A stretch of 60,999 bases of DNA from Sphingomonas xinjiangensis (GCF_014199255.1 NZ_JACIJF010000018.1:1-60999), one strand, 5' to 3'. Shown: positions 17,712 to 26,436, numbered from the stretch's first letter. Notes: a model not told the origin generated them from the sequence alone. A program made the numbers and translations.

Positions 17712-18244
17712 GCATGCCGATTAGCATCGCCCAATGGTGATGACAGGTGCCATTTGCTTGGCGCTCAGAATGCGTCCCACGCACAATACGATGGCGGGCG
17801 GACAACGTGTCAGTGGGCGGCCGCCTCGGTGCATCTAATAACCGCGAGAATCAAAACGCGATGAATGGACGCTCGCTTTGTGGAAGCGGGGGCCCAACGT
17901 GGGTAACCGCTCCTGGATCATTTCGACCAGAAGCTCAGCTGAACGTACGGCAGCTTACCGCATGATCGTTCCTAAAAGCTGCCGGGCAGCTTTCGGCCAC
18001 TTCCTGCCCATGGAGCGACGCAACGTCGAGCGGCTAAGGCTCAATTCGCGTATGATGCGCAATGTCATCCGGCGCAGACGCCAGTACCTTCCCAACTCCA
18101 GCTGCCGAACTGTGGTCGAAGGGAGGGTGAGGAGACTTTGGCTTGGGTCCAGGCTGGCAACCGGGCGCTGCCTCAACATCGCTCCCCATGTGAGCGCGAG
18201 CGATAACTCTGGCTTCGTCGCCTGCATCAATCTGGACGCGCTCT
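17712..18244. other. intergenic, decayed sequence
   Basis: No credible gene. About 17808-17860 resembles the 3' end of the DUF1016 gene (GTCAGTGGGCGGC, TAATAACCGCGAGAA, AACGCG). Near 17941-17960 (GAACGTACGGCAGCTTACCG) there is a partial match, in reverse orientation, to the repeat pair around the DUF2809 gene. The mixture suggests an accumulation of fragments. Confidence 0.4.
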
Positions 18245-18448
18245 TCAATGAACGATCAGAGTGTACTTTCGCCCTGATCGTTGGCCGGGCGCGCTTCCCC
18301 TTTGACCGCCCGCCAGCACCAGCCTGAGCGGCAATCGCTTGCCGGTGGTCTCTCGAGTGGTCGAAGGATCGGTATCCACCATCACATAAGATGAGTCAGG
18401 CGAACGGCGCGGGCACGATCGGATCGCATCTGCAACGAGCTGCGCCAA
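18245..18448 (-). pseudogene. possible IS5-like transposase remnant
   Basis: A 67-codon frame reads PDSSYVMVDTD, then a Thr-rich stretch, then LPLRLVLAGGQRG. This resembles the centre of IS5-superfamily transposases, where a (D)YVMVD(S/G) block with the first catalytic Asp is followed by LPVRLVLTAGQ. The Arg/Gly-rich linker normally in between is missing, and neither the second Asp block nor the terminal E block is found nearby, so any gene is a fragment. The resemblance is by eye and could be chance. Confidence 0.3.
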
Positions 18449-18545
18449 TTACACCCAGGTATCATGGCGTGGCTGCCGGTTTGAGCATAGGGCGGCTCCA
18501 CAGTCCCGTGGACCAAACGGCAATGATTGTGCGAGATGCGGAGAA

Positions 18546-19766
18546 ATGGCCGTCCCCGAAGGCCCCAACTCTAGGCGAGGCGATCTCGAGGCTCTTCGTG
18601 CACGTTTGCGCGCGGAGACGGACCACTTGCGAGTGGAACAGGGCCGGCTGGATGCCGCTGTAACACAGGCGCGTCTGGCGCTCGAGGAGGTCGAAGCGTC
18701 GGCCGCGCTCACCCAGCGCCTGAGCCGGACGGGGAGCTGGACCTGGTATCCTGCCGACCCCAGTCTCGGGGAATGGTCGCCCGAGGTCTATACCATGCTA
18801 GGCTATCGTGTCGGCGAGGTTGAGGCGTCCTTCAGTTCGAATATCGCTCGGATCCACCCCGACGACGTGGAGCGGTATCTGCGCGAAGCAGCTGACATCG
18901 CCGACGAAGGCAAACGCTTCAACGTCGAGTATCGCTACCTCCTGCCCGATGGGACCATTCGCCATGTGCACGCGCTGGGCCGCCGCGTGAGCGAGGAGCT
19001 CTATGTCGGGACCGTGAGCGACATCACCGGACGCAGACTGGCCGAAGAGGCGCTTCGCAAGGCCCGCTCCGAACTGGCGCTTGCCTCGCGGCTCACGACC
19101 CTCGGAGTGCTCGCGACTTCCATCAGCCACGAGCTGAACCAACCATTGACGGCCATCCTCGCCAATGCGGCAGCCACGCGCCGTTGGCTGGAGCGAGGAC
19201 CTGAACATATCGACCGGGCCAAAGAGGGGCTTGTCGAGATGATGGCGGATTGCCGTCGCGCGAAGGAAGTCGTGATGGGGCTGAGGGGGCTCGCCCGGAA
19301 GAGCGAGCCCGAATTCGGCGATGTCGATCTCGCCGAAGCCATCCTGGAGGTCGCCACGCTCTGCAGAGCGGAGTTCGACATGCGCTCGGGAACCCTCTCC
19401 CTAGACGTCGAAGCGATCGACAGGCCGATCGCTGCTGATCGCGTCCAGCTCCAGCAGGTCGTGCTTACCTTGATCATGGACTGCCTGGCGCGCGCCGAAG
19501 CGGGCGGAGGGCCACGCGACGTCCGAGTCTTGGCTAGAGCCGATGGCGCCGGTGCCAGCGTGACCATTGCGGACGCGGTGCCGTATCAGGCGAACGTCCT
19601 GCTCGAGACCAGCATCGACGCCCTGGGTGCAGGGCGAGATCCTGCGGACCTGGGGCTGGCCGTCGCGAGAGCGATCATCGACGGCCACGGCGGAGAGCTC
19701 ACCTTCGTTCCGTTCGAAAAAGGGGGCGCGTATCGCGTGCACCTGCCGACGAGGACGGGGCCATGA
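18546..19766 (+). CDS. PAS-domain histidine-kinase-like protein with degenerate ATP site
   Basis: 406 residues, soluble. An N-terminal coiled coil (about 10-60) is followed by a PAS fold (SRTGSWTWYPADPSLGEW, ARIHPDDVERY, GTVSDITGRR) and an intact H-box SISHELNQPLTAI. The ATP-binding domain is eroded: the N-box Asn is replaced (LIMDCLARAE for the usual NLLxNAxEA), the G1 box DxGxG reads ADAVPY, and the G2 glycine cluster reads DPADLGLAV. It is therefore probably a phosphotransfer or dimer partner rather than an active kinase. It overlaps the next, intact kinase by ATGA, so the two proteins are made together. Confidence 0.9.
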   Translation: MAVPEGPNSRRGDLEALRARLRAETDHLRVEQGRLDAAVTQARLALEEVEASAALTQRLSRTGSWTWYPADPSLGEWSPEVYTMLGYRVGEVEASFSSNIARIHPDDVERYLREAADIADEGKRFNVEYRYLLPDGTIRHVHALGRRVSEELYVGTVSDITGRRLAEEALRKARSELALASRLTTLGVLATSISHELNQPLTAILANAAATRRWLERGPEHIDRAKEGLVEMMADCRRAKEVVMGLRGLARKSEPEFGDVDLAEAILEVATLCRAEFDMRSGTLSLDVEAIDRPIAADRVQLQQVVLTLIMDCLARAEAGGGPRDVRVLARADGAGASVTIADAVPYQANVLLETSIDALGAGRDPADLGLAVARAIIDGHGGELTFVPFEKGGAYRVHLPTRTGP

Positions 19767-21211
19767 GCATCAGTGCGATCGAGCGAGAAGGCTCGTTGAT
19801 GGCGATTGGTCAGGCCGCTCTCGGGGGAAGCCTGGCGGCAGTAACGGTCGCGCTCCACGCTGCCGCCGATCTCTTCGGGCTGGCCCCGATGGGGTTCGAG
19901 CCGGAGATCCCGACGCTTGAGGAATTCGGCCAACCGGAAGGAACGGCTCACCTTCTGACCCATGATGGCAGAAGGCTCGGCACATTGTGGACCCGCTCTC
20001 CTGATCTGCCTGACGATCTGAGGGAGATCACCTGCGAGGCACTGGCGCTCTGTGCGGCACGGGCCGAGGTCCGAACAACCGAATGCGAACTGGAGCAGAT
20101 CCGCGCAGTGATCACGCGCCGCCGCGAGTATCAGGACCTCGTCGAGGAAGTGGCCAGGACATGCACCTTCCTGTGGAAGCCGGCTACCGGCGAGGACATG
20201 TGGTCGCGCAATGTCTACAACCTGCTCGGCTACGAGTTCGGCGTCGACGCCCCTTCGTTCCAGAAATACCATGATCGGATCCACCCGGATGACGTCGACC
20301 GCTGGAATCGCGTCGTGCCCGCCGCCGGGAGGGACGAACGAAGCTGGAGCATTGAATACCGCGTCGTGCTGCCCTCCGGCGAGGTGCGCCACCTCTTCTC
20401 CACCGGCGTGCCCCTGTCGGACGGCAATCACGCTGGAGCTGCCATCGACGTCACAGACCTGCGTCGTTCGGAGGACAAGCTTAGGCGCACGCAGCACGCG
20501 CTTGCGCAGGTGTCGCAAGTCACCACGATGGGCGAGCTGGCGGCATCGATCGCACATGAGGTCAATCAGCCGCTGACCGCGATGGTGGCAGACGCTGGCG
20601 CCGCGAACCGCTGGCTCGCGCATGTGCCGCCGAACGTCCCGCGCCTGCAGGCCAGTCTGTCGAGCATCGTGCGGGATGCGCTGAGAGCAGGAGAGGTAAT
20701 TCGCGGCCTGAACGGACTGGCGCATCAGGCACAGATCCAGCAGACACCCCTCGACGTGGATGGTCTGCTGGGAGAGGTGGTGGAGCTGATTTCTCCCGAC
20801 GTCGAGCGCGAGCACGCCCGGCTGGAACTGGAGCTAGGAGCTGCAGGCGAGCGCGTGCTCGGAGAAGCCGCGCAACTGAAGCAGGTTCTCCTCAACCTCA
20901 CGTCCAACGCTCTTGAGGCCATGCGCGATGTCGACCTGGGTTCGCGCGTGCTGCGGATCCGCTCCACGGTCGATCAGGGACACGTGCGTGTCGAGGTTTC
21001 GGATACCGGACCAGGCTTCGAAACTGATGGAGCAGAGCGCCTGTTCGAAGCATTCTACACCACCAAGAGCAACGGGATGGGGCTGGGTCTCACAATCTGC
21101 CGAACGATCATAGAACGTCACAGCGGCAGCCTCATCGCCCATAATCAACAGCCGAAGGGCGGCGTCCTGAGCTTCACGGTCCCTCTGATGGCTGCCGTCG
21201 GCTGCGGGTAA
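19763..21211 (+). CDS. PAS-domain sensor histidine kinase
   Basis: 482 residues, soluble. Residues about 1-110 have a GAF-like or divergent sensory region. A PAS fold follows (CTFLWKPATGEDMWS, DRIHPDDVDRW, GAAIDVTDLRR), then the H-box SIAHEVNQPLTAM. The ATP-binding boxes are intact: NLTSNALEAM, VSDTGPGF and NGMGLGLTICR. The layout is FixL/DctB-like. It overlaps the preceding degenerate kinase by four bases. Two response regulators are encoded on the other strand at 22.5-23.5 kb and are the likely partners. Confidence 0.93.
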   Translation: MSISAIEREGSLMAIGQAALGGSLAAVTVALHAAADLFGLAPMGFEPEIPTLEEFGQPEGTAHLLTHDGRRLGTLWTRSPDLPDDLREITCEALALCAARAEVRTTECELEQIRAVITRRREYQDLVEEVARTCTFLWKPATGEDMWSRNVYNLLGYEFGVDAPSFQKYHDRIHPDDVDRWNRVVPAAGRDERSWSIEYRVVLPSGEVRHLFSTGVPLSDGNHAGAAIDVTDLRRSEDKLRRTQHALAQVSQVTTMGELAASIAHEVNQPLTAMVADAGAANRWLAHVPPNVPRLQASLSSIVRDALRAGEVIRGLNGLAHQAQIQQTPLDVDGLLGEVVELISPDVEREHARLELELGAAGERVLGEAAQLKQVLLNLTSNALEAMRDVDLGSRVLRIRSTVDQGHVRVEVSDTGPGFETDGAERLFEAFYTTKSNGMGLGLTICRTIIERHSGSLIAHNQQPKGGVLSFTVPLMAAVGCG

Positions 21212-21249
21212 GCAAAGCACACGCCGCAACGCGCCGGCTTCCATTCAAC

Positions 21250-21600
21250 TCACTCAAGCGGTTGGGTGGCAGCGGCTGCGGGTGAGCGGCATTCCAGGAA
21301 GACGAGCTGCGGTTCGTCCACGCATAGCGCAGGTGCGCTGTCCAGAAAGGCCACCACGCGGGGCTGCGCCATATGCGCATCGAATGCGCCGCGGTCGGAC
21401 CACTCCTCCAGCACATGCCATCGGTTCGGGTCGTCTAGGCTTTGGAGGATGTCATACCGGAGCGAGCCTCGCTCGCGCCGCGTGGGCTCCACCAGCGCCA
21501 GCAGGCGGTCGCCGAGCTGCGTGGAGCAGCCCGGCTTTGCCTCGAAGAACGCCGCTACATGAAAGGTCTTCGCCATTCGAGCGTTCTTCGCAATGATCAC
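21250..21600 (-). CDS. ABM-domain putative quinol monooxygenase
   Basis: About 116 residues. The antibiotic-biosynthesis-monooxygenase ferredoxin-like fold is seen in FHVAAFFEAKPG, EPTRRERGSLRYDI, WHVLEEWSDRGAF (E-x-W) and DAHMAQPRVVAFL. Such small proteins (YgiN class) act on quinols or other aromatics. The first possible start is a GTG that overlaps the SDR stop (GTGA at 21600); an ATG at 21576 gives MAKTFHVAAFFE and fits family N-termini better. It is the second gene of a two-gene unit with the SDR upstream. Confidence 0.85.
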   Translation of the reverse strand: MIIAKNARMAKTFHVAAFFEAKPGCSTQLGDRLLALVEPTRRERGSLRYDILQSLDDPNRWHVLEEWSDRGAFDAHMAQPRVVAFLDSAPALCVDEPQLVFLECRSPAAAATQPLE

Positions 21601-22340
21601 CAGCCCTGCTGGGTCGGCAGCACGAACATCTCGGCCATGTCGAGATGCGGCGGTGCCTGGACGGCGTAGGCAACGGCATCGCCGATGTCTTCCGGCTGCA
21701 GGAAGGTCATCTGCTGGGCCAGTTCGTCCATCTGCTGGCGGTAGTTGGGGTCGGTGATGTGGTCATACAGCTCGCTGGCGACGGCGCCCGGCTGCACGCA
21801 GGTGACGCGGATGTTGTACTTCGGCGCCACTTCCATGCGCAGGCCATCCGCGAAGGCGGCTACGGCATGCTTGGAAGCGCAGTAGACCGACAGGCCCTTG
21901 AAGACCTTACGGCCGGCAATTGAGGACATAAGCACGATGTGCCCGGACTTCTGCGCCATGAGAGTGGGAAGCGCCGCAGCCGTGGTGTTGAGCACGCCCT
22001 GGACGTTGACGTCGATCATCCGGCGCCACTCGTCGGTCTTGAGCGCGTCGATGTCGGACAGCGGCATCAGGCCAGCATTGGCGACCACCACGTCGAGGCG
22101 GCCGAGTTCGCGAAGAGTCTTCTGGACCGCAGCCGCGTTCGCTTCCTCGCTGGTGACGTCGAGCTCGACGGCCAGCGCCTTGCCTCCGGCAGAGGCGATT
22201 TCGTCGCTTAGCGCCTCGAGCTTGTCCAGCCGGCGCGCTGCGATGGCTACCGCGTATCCTGCCTGAGAGAGCTTGCGGGCGATCCCGGCGCCGATACCAC
22301 TCGACGCGCCGGTGATGAATGCGACTTTCTGATCGGACAT
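21597..22340 (-). CDS. SDR family oxidoreductase
   Basis: 247 residues, classical short-chain dehydrogenase. It has a TGASSGIGAGIA cofactor motif, NAGLMP, catalytic Ser in VLMSSIAGRK, and YCASKHAV (Tyr-x-x-x-Lys). The Arg/Arg pair after the second strand (AARRLDKLE) suggests NADP preference. The ATG at 22340 is preceded by GAGGAAAGG. It pairs with the ABM monooxygenase downstream. The substrate is unknown. Confidence 0.93.
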   Translation of the reverse strand: MSDQKVAFITGASSGIGAGIARKLSQAGYAVAIAARRLDKLEALSDEIASAGGKALAVELDVTSEEANAAAVQKTLRELGRLDVVVANAGLMPLSDIDALKTDEWRRMIDVNVQGVLNTTAAALPTLMAQKSGHIVLMSSIAGRKVFKGLSVYCASKHAVAAFADGLRMEVAPKYNIRVTCVQPGAVASELYDHITDPNYRQQMDELAQQMTFLQPEDIGDAVAYAVQAPPHLDMAEMFVLPTQQGW

Positions 22341-22480
22341 GATGAATTCCTTTCCTCTGACCCGAAGAGCAAACCGCTTAGCGGCGCACTTCCGAGTTGC
22401 AGATAGGACTGCACTTCAGTCGCAACAGTTATCTATGAGGCTATTATCTGCTCGTATAACAAGGCGCATCAGTCAGAACT

Positions 22481-23122
22481 TCACTTGATCGGAAGCGCTT
22501 CGATGCCGAGGCGCTCGGCGATGTGAATCAGTTCAACGAGGGTTCTTGCGCCCATCTTTTCCATCACCCGCCTCTTGTGAACCTTCGCGGTCACTTCACT
22601 CGTCCCGAGCGCTGCGGCAAGTTGCTTTATCATGGGGCCTGCGATCACCCGCTGGAGAACCTCGTTCTCCCGCGGCGTAAGCGATGCGAGCCGTTGTTGG
22701 AGCCCGCCATCTTCCAGCTGCTCCACGAGCCGGCTCCGGTCGAGCGACAGCGCGTCCGAAATGGTAGCGAGGAGCACTTCCTCCTCGATCGGCTTGGTCA
22801 GAAACTCGACGGCCCCCGACTTGATCGCACGGACGCTCATCGGGATGGTGCCATGCCCGGTCATGAAGATGATCGGGGGACGTCGGCTGAGCTCGGCCAG
22901 CTGCGCCTGCAGCTCAAGCCCGTCGAGATCAGGAAGCCGGACGTCGAGCAGCACGCACGCTGGACCGGATGGCACTGGCCCGTCCAGGAACGCGCGCGCG
23001 GTGGGGTATGCGACGGCACGGTAGCCCGCAGACTCGAGCAGTCGGCTGAGGCTGTTCCGCACCGAAGGATCGTCATCGACGATGCAGACCAGTTCTTCCT
23101 GTCCGGCGATGTCGTGGTCCAA
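22481..23122 (-). CDS. FixJ/NarL-family response regulator
   Basis: 213 residues using a TTG start at 23122, which has GGGAGG ten bases upstream (inside the end of the preceding gene) and gives an N-terminus matching FixJ proteins; no ATG is suitably placed. The receiver has VCIVDDDPSVR, Asp in VLLDVRLPDLDG, IIFMTGHGTIPMSVRA and Lys in FLTKPIEEE, typical of FixJ. A LuxR-type helix-turn-helix follows (LTPRENEVLQRVIAG, TSEVTAKVHKRRVMEKM). It starts just after the single-domain regulator ends. The likely kinases are those at 18.5-21.2 kb. Confidence 0.92.
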   Translation of the reverse strand: MDHDIAGQEELVCIVDDDPSVRNSLSRLLESAGYRAVAYPTARAFLDGPVPSGPACVLLDVRLPDLDGLELQAQLAELSRRPPIIFMTGHGTIPMSVRAIKSGAVEFLTKPIEEEVLLATISDALSLDRSRLVEQLEDGGLQQRLASLTPRENEVLQRVIAGPMIKQLAAALGTSEVTAKVHKRRVMEKMGARTLVELIHIAERLGIEALPIK

Positions 23123-23127
23123 CGCGG

Positions 23128-23508
23128 CTAGCCTCCCTCGCGGTCCCGAGGTTCTGCGACAGCGCCGGCGATCGCCTCGAGCAGCGCATCTTCCTCGAAC
23201 GGCTTCGCAAAGAATGCGCGAGCTCCCCCCTCGATTGCGCGTCGCCGGGTCTCCTCGTCGGAATGCGCGGTCAGAAAGACGATCGGAGGGCAATCCTGCT
23301 CGATCCGGATCCGACGCAGCAGCTGAAGGCCGTCCATGCCGCGCATCTTCACGTCCAGGATCAGACAGTCAGCCGAGCGCCAGCGTGCATGCGCGAGCAA
23401 ATCCTCACCAGATCCGACGCTCTCGGCCTCGTACCCGACAGATTCTAGCAGGTTCTCGAGACTGACTCGCACGTGGCGATCGTCATCCACGATGATGATG
23501 AGCGCCAT
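23128..23508 (-). CDS. single-domain response regulator
   Basis: 126 residues consisting only of a receiver domain: LIIIVDDDRHVRVSLE, Asp in CLILDVKMRGMDG, IVFLTAHSDEETRRRA and Lys in AFFAKPFEEDALL. With no output domain it probably acts as a phosphate sink or shuttle, or by protein contact. GAGGAG lies a few bases before the ATG. It is the first gene of a unit with the FixJ-type regulator. Confidence 0.92.
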   Translation of the reverse strand: MALIIIVDDDRHVRVSLENLLESVGYEAESVGSGEDLLAHARWRSADCLILDVKMRGMDGLQLLRRIRIEQDCPPIVFLTAHSDEETRRRAIEGGARAFFAKPFEEDALLEAIAGAVAEPRDREGG

Positions 23509-23722
23509 CTGCTCCTCGACTATGCGCCGGCTGCTGCCGGCTGGTGAAGGGATACTAAGGACCCGATTGCGGATCCACCATTACACATCGGTATAACGTG
23601 TGGCCAAGTGAGGGAGATCTCGTCGAAACGTCCGCTGCTGCGAGAGCGTCGCCAGTCGCGGGAACACGCCGCCATGCTCCCACCTTTCCAAGGCGGACAG
23701 GCACGGCGGCGGAGTCCAGCGG

Positions 23723-24013
23723 TCAGCTGCCAAGCCCGTCGATCGCGATCAGGCGCGATTTGGAAGCCGCCTGGCGCTGCTTGGCGAGCGGGGCATATTC
23801 CGGCGAGGCGAAAAGGGCCTCGATCGACTGCCGGTCCGGGAACTCGAGCAGGATCATGTTGCCGGACTGCCAGTTCTCGAGGTCCAGCGGAGTCGCGTCG
23901 AGCGCGAGCGCCTTTCCGCCGAACCGCTCGACCAGCGGGAGTGCCTTTGCGCGGTAATCCTGGATCTGCTCGAGATCGAAGATCTCGAGGTCGCCGATCA
24001 GATAAGCCGTCAT
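23723..24013 (-). CDS. DUF1330 domain protein
   Basis: 96 residues from the ATG at 24013 (GGGAGAG upstream). A DUF1330 dimeric alpha-beta-barrel-like fold is indicated by AYLIGDLEIFD, QDYRAKALPLVERFGGKAL and ILLEFPDRQSIEALFASPEY. Catalytic function is unknown. It begins 13 bases after the SnoaL-like gene and is co-transcribed with it. Confidence 0.88.
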   Translation of the reverse strand: MTAYLIGDLEIFDLEQIQDYRAKALPLVERFGGKALALDATPLDLENWQSGNMILLEFPDRQSIEALFASPEYAPLAKQRQAASKSRLIAIDGLGS

Positions 24014-24026
24014 GTGCGCTCTCCCG

Positions 24027-24458
24027 TCATGCCGCAACGGCAGCGGGCGTCAGCTGCTGCATCAGCCCGTAGAAGTCGAAATAGGAATCGGCGCGTTCGA
24101 TCTTGCCGTCGCGAAGCCGGTAGACGTCGCAGAAATTGACCTGCATGCGGGCACCGGTCGGCTCGATCACTCCGGCGGGCGAGTGGAACGTGCCGAGGTG
24201 GGTGCCGCGGCCGATCCCCTGTGCGACGACGTGATCGCCAAGGGCAACGAGGGTCTGCACCTCGCAGGTCGCGTCGGGGAAGATGTCGAACCAGCTCTTC
24301 CAGGGATCGATGATCGCGCGGACGCCGCGTGACGTGAAATTGAACGGCACGTCTAGCCATTCGCTGTATTCCGCGCCATAGCCTTCGATGGTCGCGAGGT
24401 CCTTCGCGTTCACCGCCTCGTAGAGCTGGCGGATGCGCGCTTCATTGGCATCAGACAT
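24027..24458 (-). CDS. SnoaL-like ester cyclase family protein
   Basis: 143 residues from the ATG at 24458, which has AGGAGA upstream. The NTF2-like fold is seen in IRQLYEAVNAKDLATIEG, IIDPWKSWFDIFPDATCEV, a GRGTHLGTF strand and the end DVYRLRDGKIERADSYFDF. The family includes polyketide cyclases but most members have unknown roles. It is first in a pair with the DUF1330 gene. Similar proteins are encoded at 32.3 and 44.3 kb. Confidence 0.87.
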   Translation of the reverse strand: MSDANEARIRQLYEAVNAKDLATIEGYGAEYSEWLDVPFNFTSRGVRAIIDPWKSWFDIFPDATCEVQTLVALGDHVVAQGIGRGTHLGTFHSPAGVIEPTGARMQVNFCDVYRLRDGKIERADSYFDFYGLMQQLTPAAVAA

Positions 24459-24839
24459 GGTGGGGTTCTCCTGAACTGAGATGCCCACTCTCGCGAACTT
24501 TCGCCGCTGCGGTAATTGTCTGGGTGGATGTTATACCGATGTATACGAGAGGCCCCTCGTTCCCGCTTCCTGCGGGACGGCTGAATAGCGCGACCTATCC
24601 GTTTCGATCCGATCTGCAGCGTGCGAGGTTCGACCGCTACGCGCCCTAACCAAGTCATTCAGCCAAACCCCATCCCGTAAGTCGCCGTTCGACTTAGCGC
24701 GGTCTTGCCGCCGCTCTTCGGTGGAATGCTGCCAGAAGGGCAGGCCTGAGCGTTCCATAGCCTCCGTCATATCACTTTAGTGCACGCGCAGGAGTAAGCG
24801 ATCTCCCATGCCGCAGCCTTTGAAGCGATGAGGGTGGAT
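24459..24839. other. intergenic
   Basis: 381 bases between two minus-strand genes. No gene or clear hairpin was recognised. It should contain the promoter of the SnoaL-like/DUF1330 pair. Confidence 0.35.
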
Positions 24840-26384
24840 TCAGTCCCGCCCATACTCCCAGCGAAAGGGCACGCCGGTCTTGCCGAGCGCGGCCTCCACG
24901 ATCGCCGGGAAGGCTCGCTCCGCGCGAACGTCATTAGCGAGGATCACTACGCAACGACGCGCGCGATCGACGCACACGAAGGTGTTGCCGGTCGATTCAT
25001 TGTGGCCGCCCTTGTAGAAGCCGGGGCCCTGCGGCCCGACGAACGTGACGACGCCCAACCCGGCCGAGAGGTTCGGGAAGCGCTCGGCAGGCGGTGCATC
25101 CGGAACAAGGGTCGGGAACTGGCTGCGGCTGGTGATCGGCAGCTGCGGTCGCGTCATCTCGGCAAGCGCCCGCGTGGCGTGGAGCGCGGCGGCGAAGCGG
25201 CCGAGATCGGTGATGCTGGTATCCATCGATCCCGCGACGCGGATGCGGCTGCGCTCGTCATGCGGCTCGACCTTGCCTTCAACGGTCCAGCCGTCGGCCA
25301 AATTGCCGGCGAAGTCGGGCCGCCACTTGAGGCTGGTCCGGGTCATGCCGAGCGGCCGGAAAATAAGCCGGTCGATCTCCGCGCCCATGTCCAGGCCGAG
25401 GCCCTGTTCGAGCCCGAACTGCAGCAGAATAATGCCTTCGCCCGAATAGGCGTAGCGGGTGCCGGGATCGAAGTGGAAGCGCAGCTTCTCGTCGGGTTCG
25501 AGGTAGGCGAAATTGGCGAAGCCCGTGGAGTGCGTGAGCACGTGACGGGGCGTGATCTTGCGCCAGCGCTCGTCCGCAGCGAGGTCGCCCCAATTGCCAT
25601 ACGCTTCGAGATTGCCATAGCTGGGCAGCGGCTTGGGCAGCTCGAGGAAACGCCGCGGCAGAGTGCAGATGTACTCCCCACTGGCCGCCAGAGCTGCCGC
25701 CACCGCGTAGCTTTGCACCGACGCGGCCACCCACCGCGATCGACCCAGAGCCGCAAGCCTGTCGTCGATCGGCGTCGAGAAGCGGTCGCGAGCGTTGGCG
25801 ACCACCACGTGCGGCACCTCGCAGAAGACATCGAGGTCCAGCTGCGGGTGCGCGCCGCGGACGCGCGCGCAGGCATAGTGATCCCGCCAGACGGTCCGGT
25901 GCATGAGGTGGCCCGGAACGTCTTCGACCCCCGACAGAAGCAGGTCGGCGTCCCCGGCCTCGAGTTGCTCGCCGACGTCGACGCTCGGCAGCACGAAGGA
26001 GAACCGCGCGCGCGGCGCCCTCGTTCGGAAAGCAGTGGCCAGTGGCGGCGCGAGAACCGCAGCGGGCGTTTCGAAGCACGCGATGGTGAAGGTTCGAGTG
26101 GTCGTCGCCGGGTCGAAGCCGGTCGGCGCCCCCGTCGACGCGAGCATCGAGTCGATCAGGCCGGCGATGGCCGGCTCGATCTCCTCGGCCCGCGGCGTCG
26201 GGACCACGCCGCGTCCGGAGGAGTTCGGAACGAACAATGGATCTCCCCGCAGCCTGCGCAGCTTCGCCAGCCTGCCCGACATCGCCGGCTGCGAGATTCC
26301 CAGCAGGCCGGAGGCCTTGGTCACATTGCGCTCCTCTAGAAGGGTTCTGAGCGTAAGCAGCAGGGTCAGGTCTAGTTCTGGCAT
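24840..26384 (-). CDS. chimera: LysR-type regulator fused to 3' part of a serine beta-lactamase-like hydrolase
   Basis: 514 residues in one open frame. Residues 1-60 are a LysR winged helix (LRTLLEERNVTKASGLLGIS, then GDPLF); about 95-245 are a LysR ligand-binding domain that stops at ICTLPRRFL, some 50 residues short of the usual end. From about 247 the sequence is a class C beta-lactamase-family hydrolase from its middle onward: KPLPSYGNLEAYGNW, ITPRHVLTHSTGF, FHFDPGTRYAYSGEG, LGMTRTSLKWRPDF, AGSMDTSITDLGRF and KGGHNESTGN. The N-terminal region with the catalytic SxxK is absent, so hydrolysis is unlikely. The junction lies near 25.64-25.66 kb and is in frame. It is either a deletion-born fusion or a true new protein. 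Confidence 0.85.
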   Translation of the reverse strand: MPELDLTLLLTLRTLLEERNVTKASGLLGISQPAMSGRLAKLRRLRGDPLFVPNSSGRGVVPTPRAEEIEPAIAGLIDSMLASTGAPTGFDPATTTRTFTIACFETPAAVLAPPLATAFRTRAPRARFSFVLPSVDVGEQLEAGDADLLLSGVEDVPGHLMHRTVWRDHYACARVRGAHPQLDLDVFCEVPHVVVANARDRFSTPIDDRLAALGRSRWVAASVQSYAVAAALAASGEYICTLPRRFLELPKPLPSYGNLEAYGNWGDLAADERWRKITPRHVLTHSTGFANFAYLEPDEKLRFHFDPGTRYAYSGEGIILLQFGLEQGLGLDMGAEIDRLIFRPLGMTRTSLKWRPDFAGNLADGWTVEGKVEPHDERSRIRVAGSMDTSITDLGRFAAALHATRALAEMTRPQLPITSRSQFPTLVPDAPPAERFPNLSAGLGVVTFVGPQGPGFYKGGHNESTGNTFVCVDRARRCVVILANDVRAERAFPAIVEAALGKTGVPFRWEYGRD

Positions 26385-26436
26385 GCGCGCATGATCCTTC
26401 GGATCGCTCGTGCATCCGCGGGGCGGAAGCCTGCAA

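Noticed and set aside
19586..20815. 409-codon minus-strand frame opposite the kinase pair
   Set aside because: His/Arg-rich antisense shadow without motifs.
24828..26339. 503-codon plus-strand frame opposite the LysR chimera
   Set aside because: Arg/Gly/Val-rich antisense shadow; the minus strand has clear LysR and hydrolase motifs.
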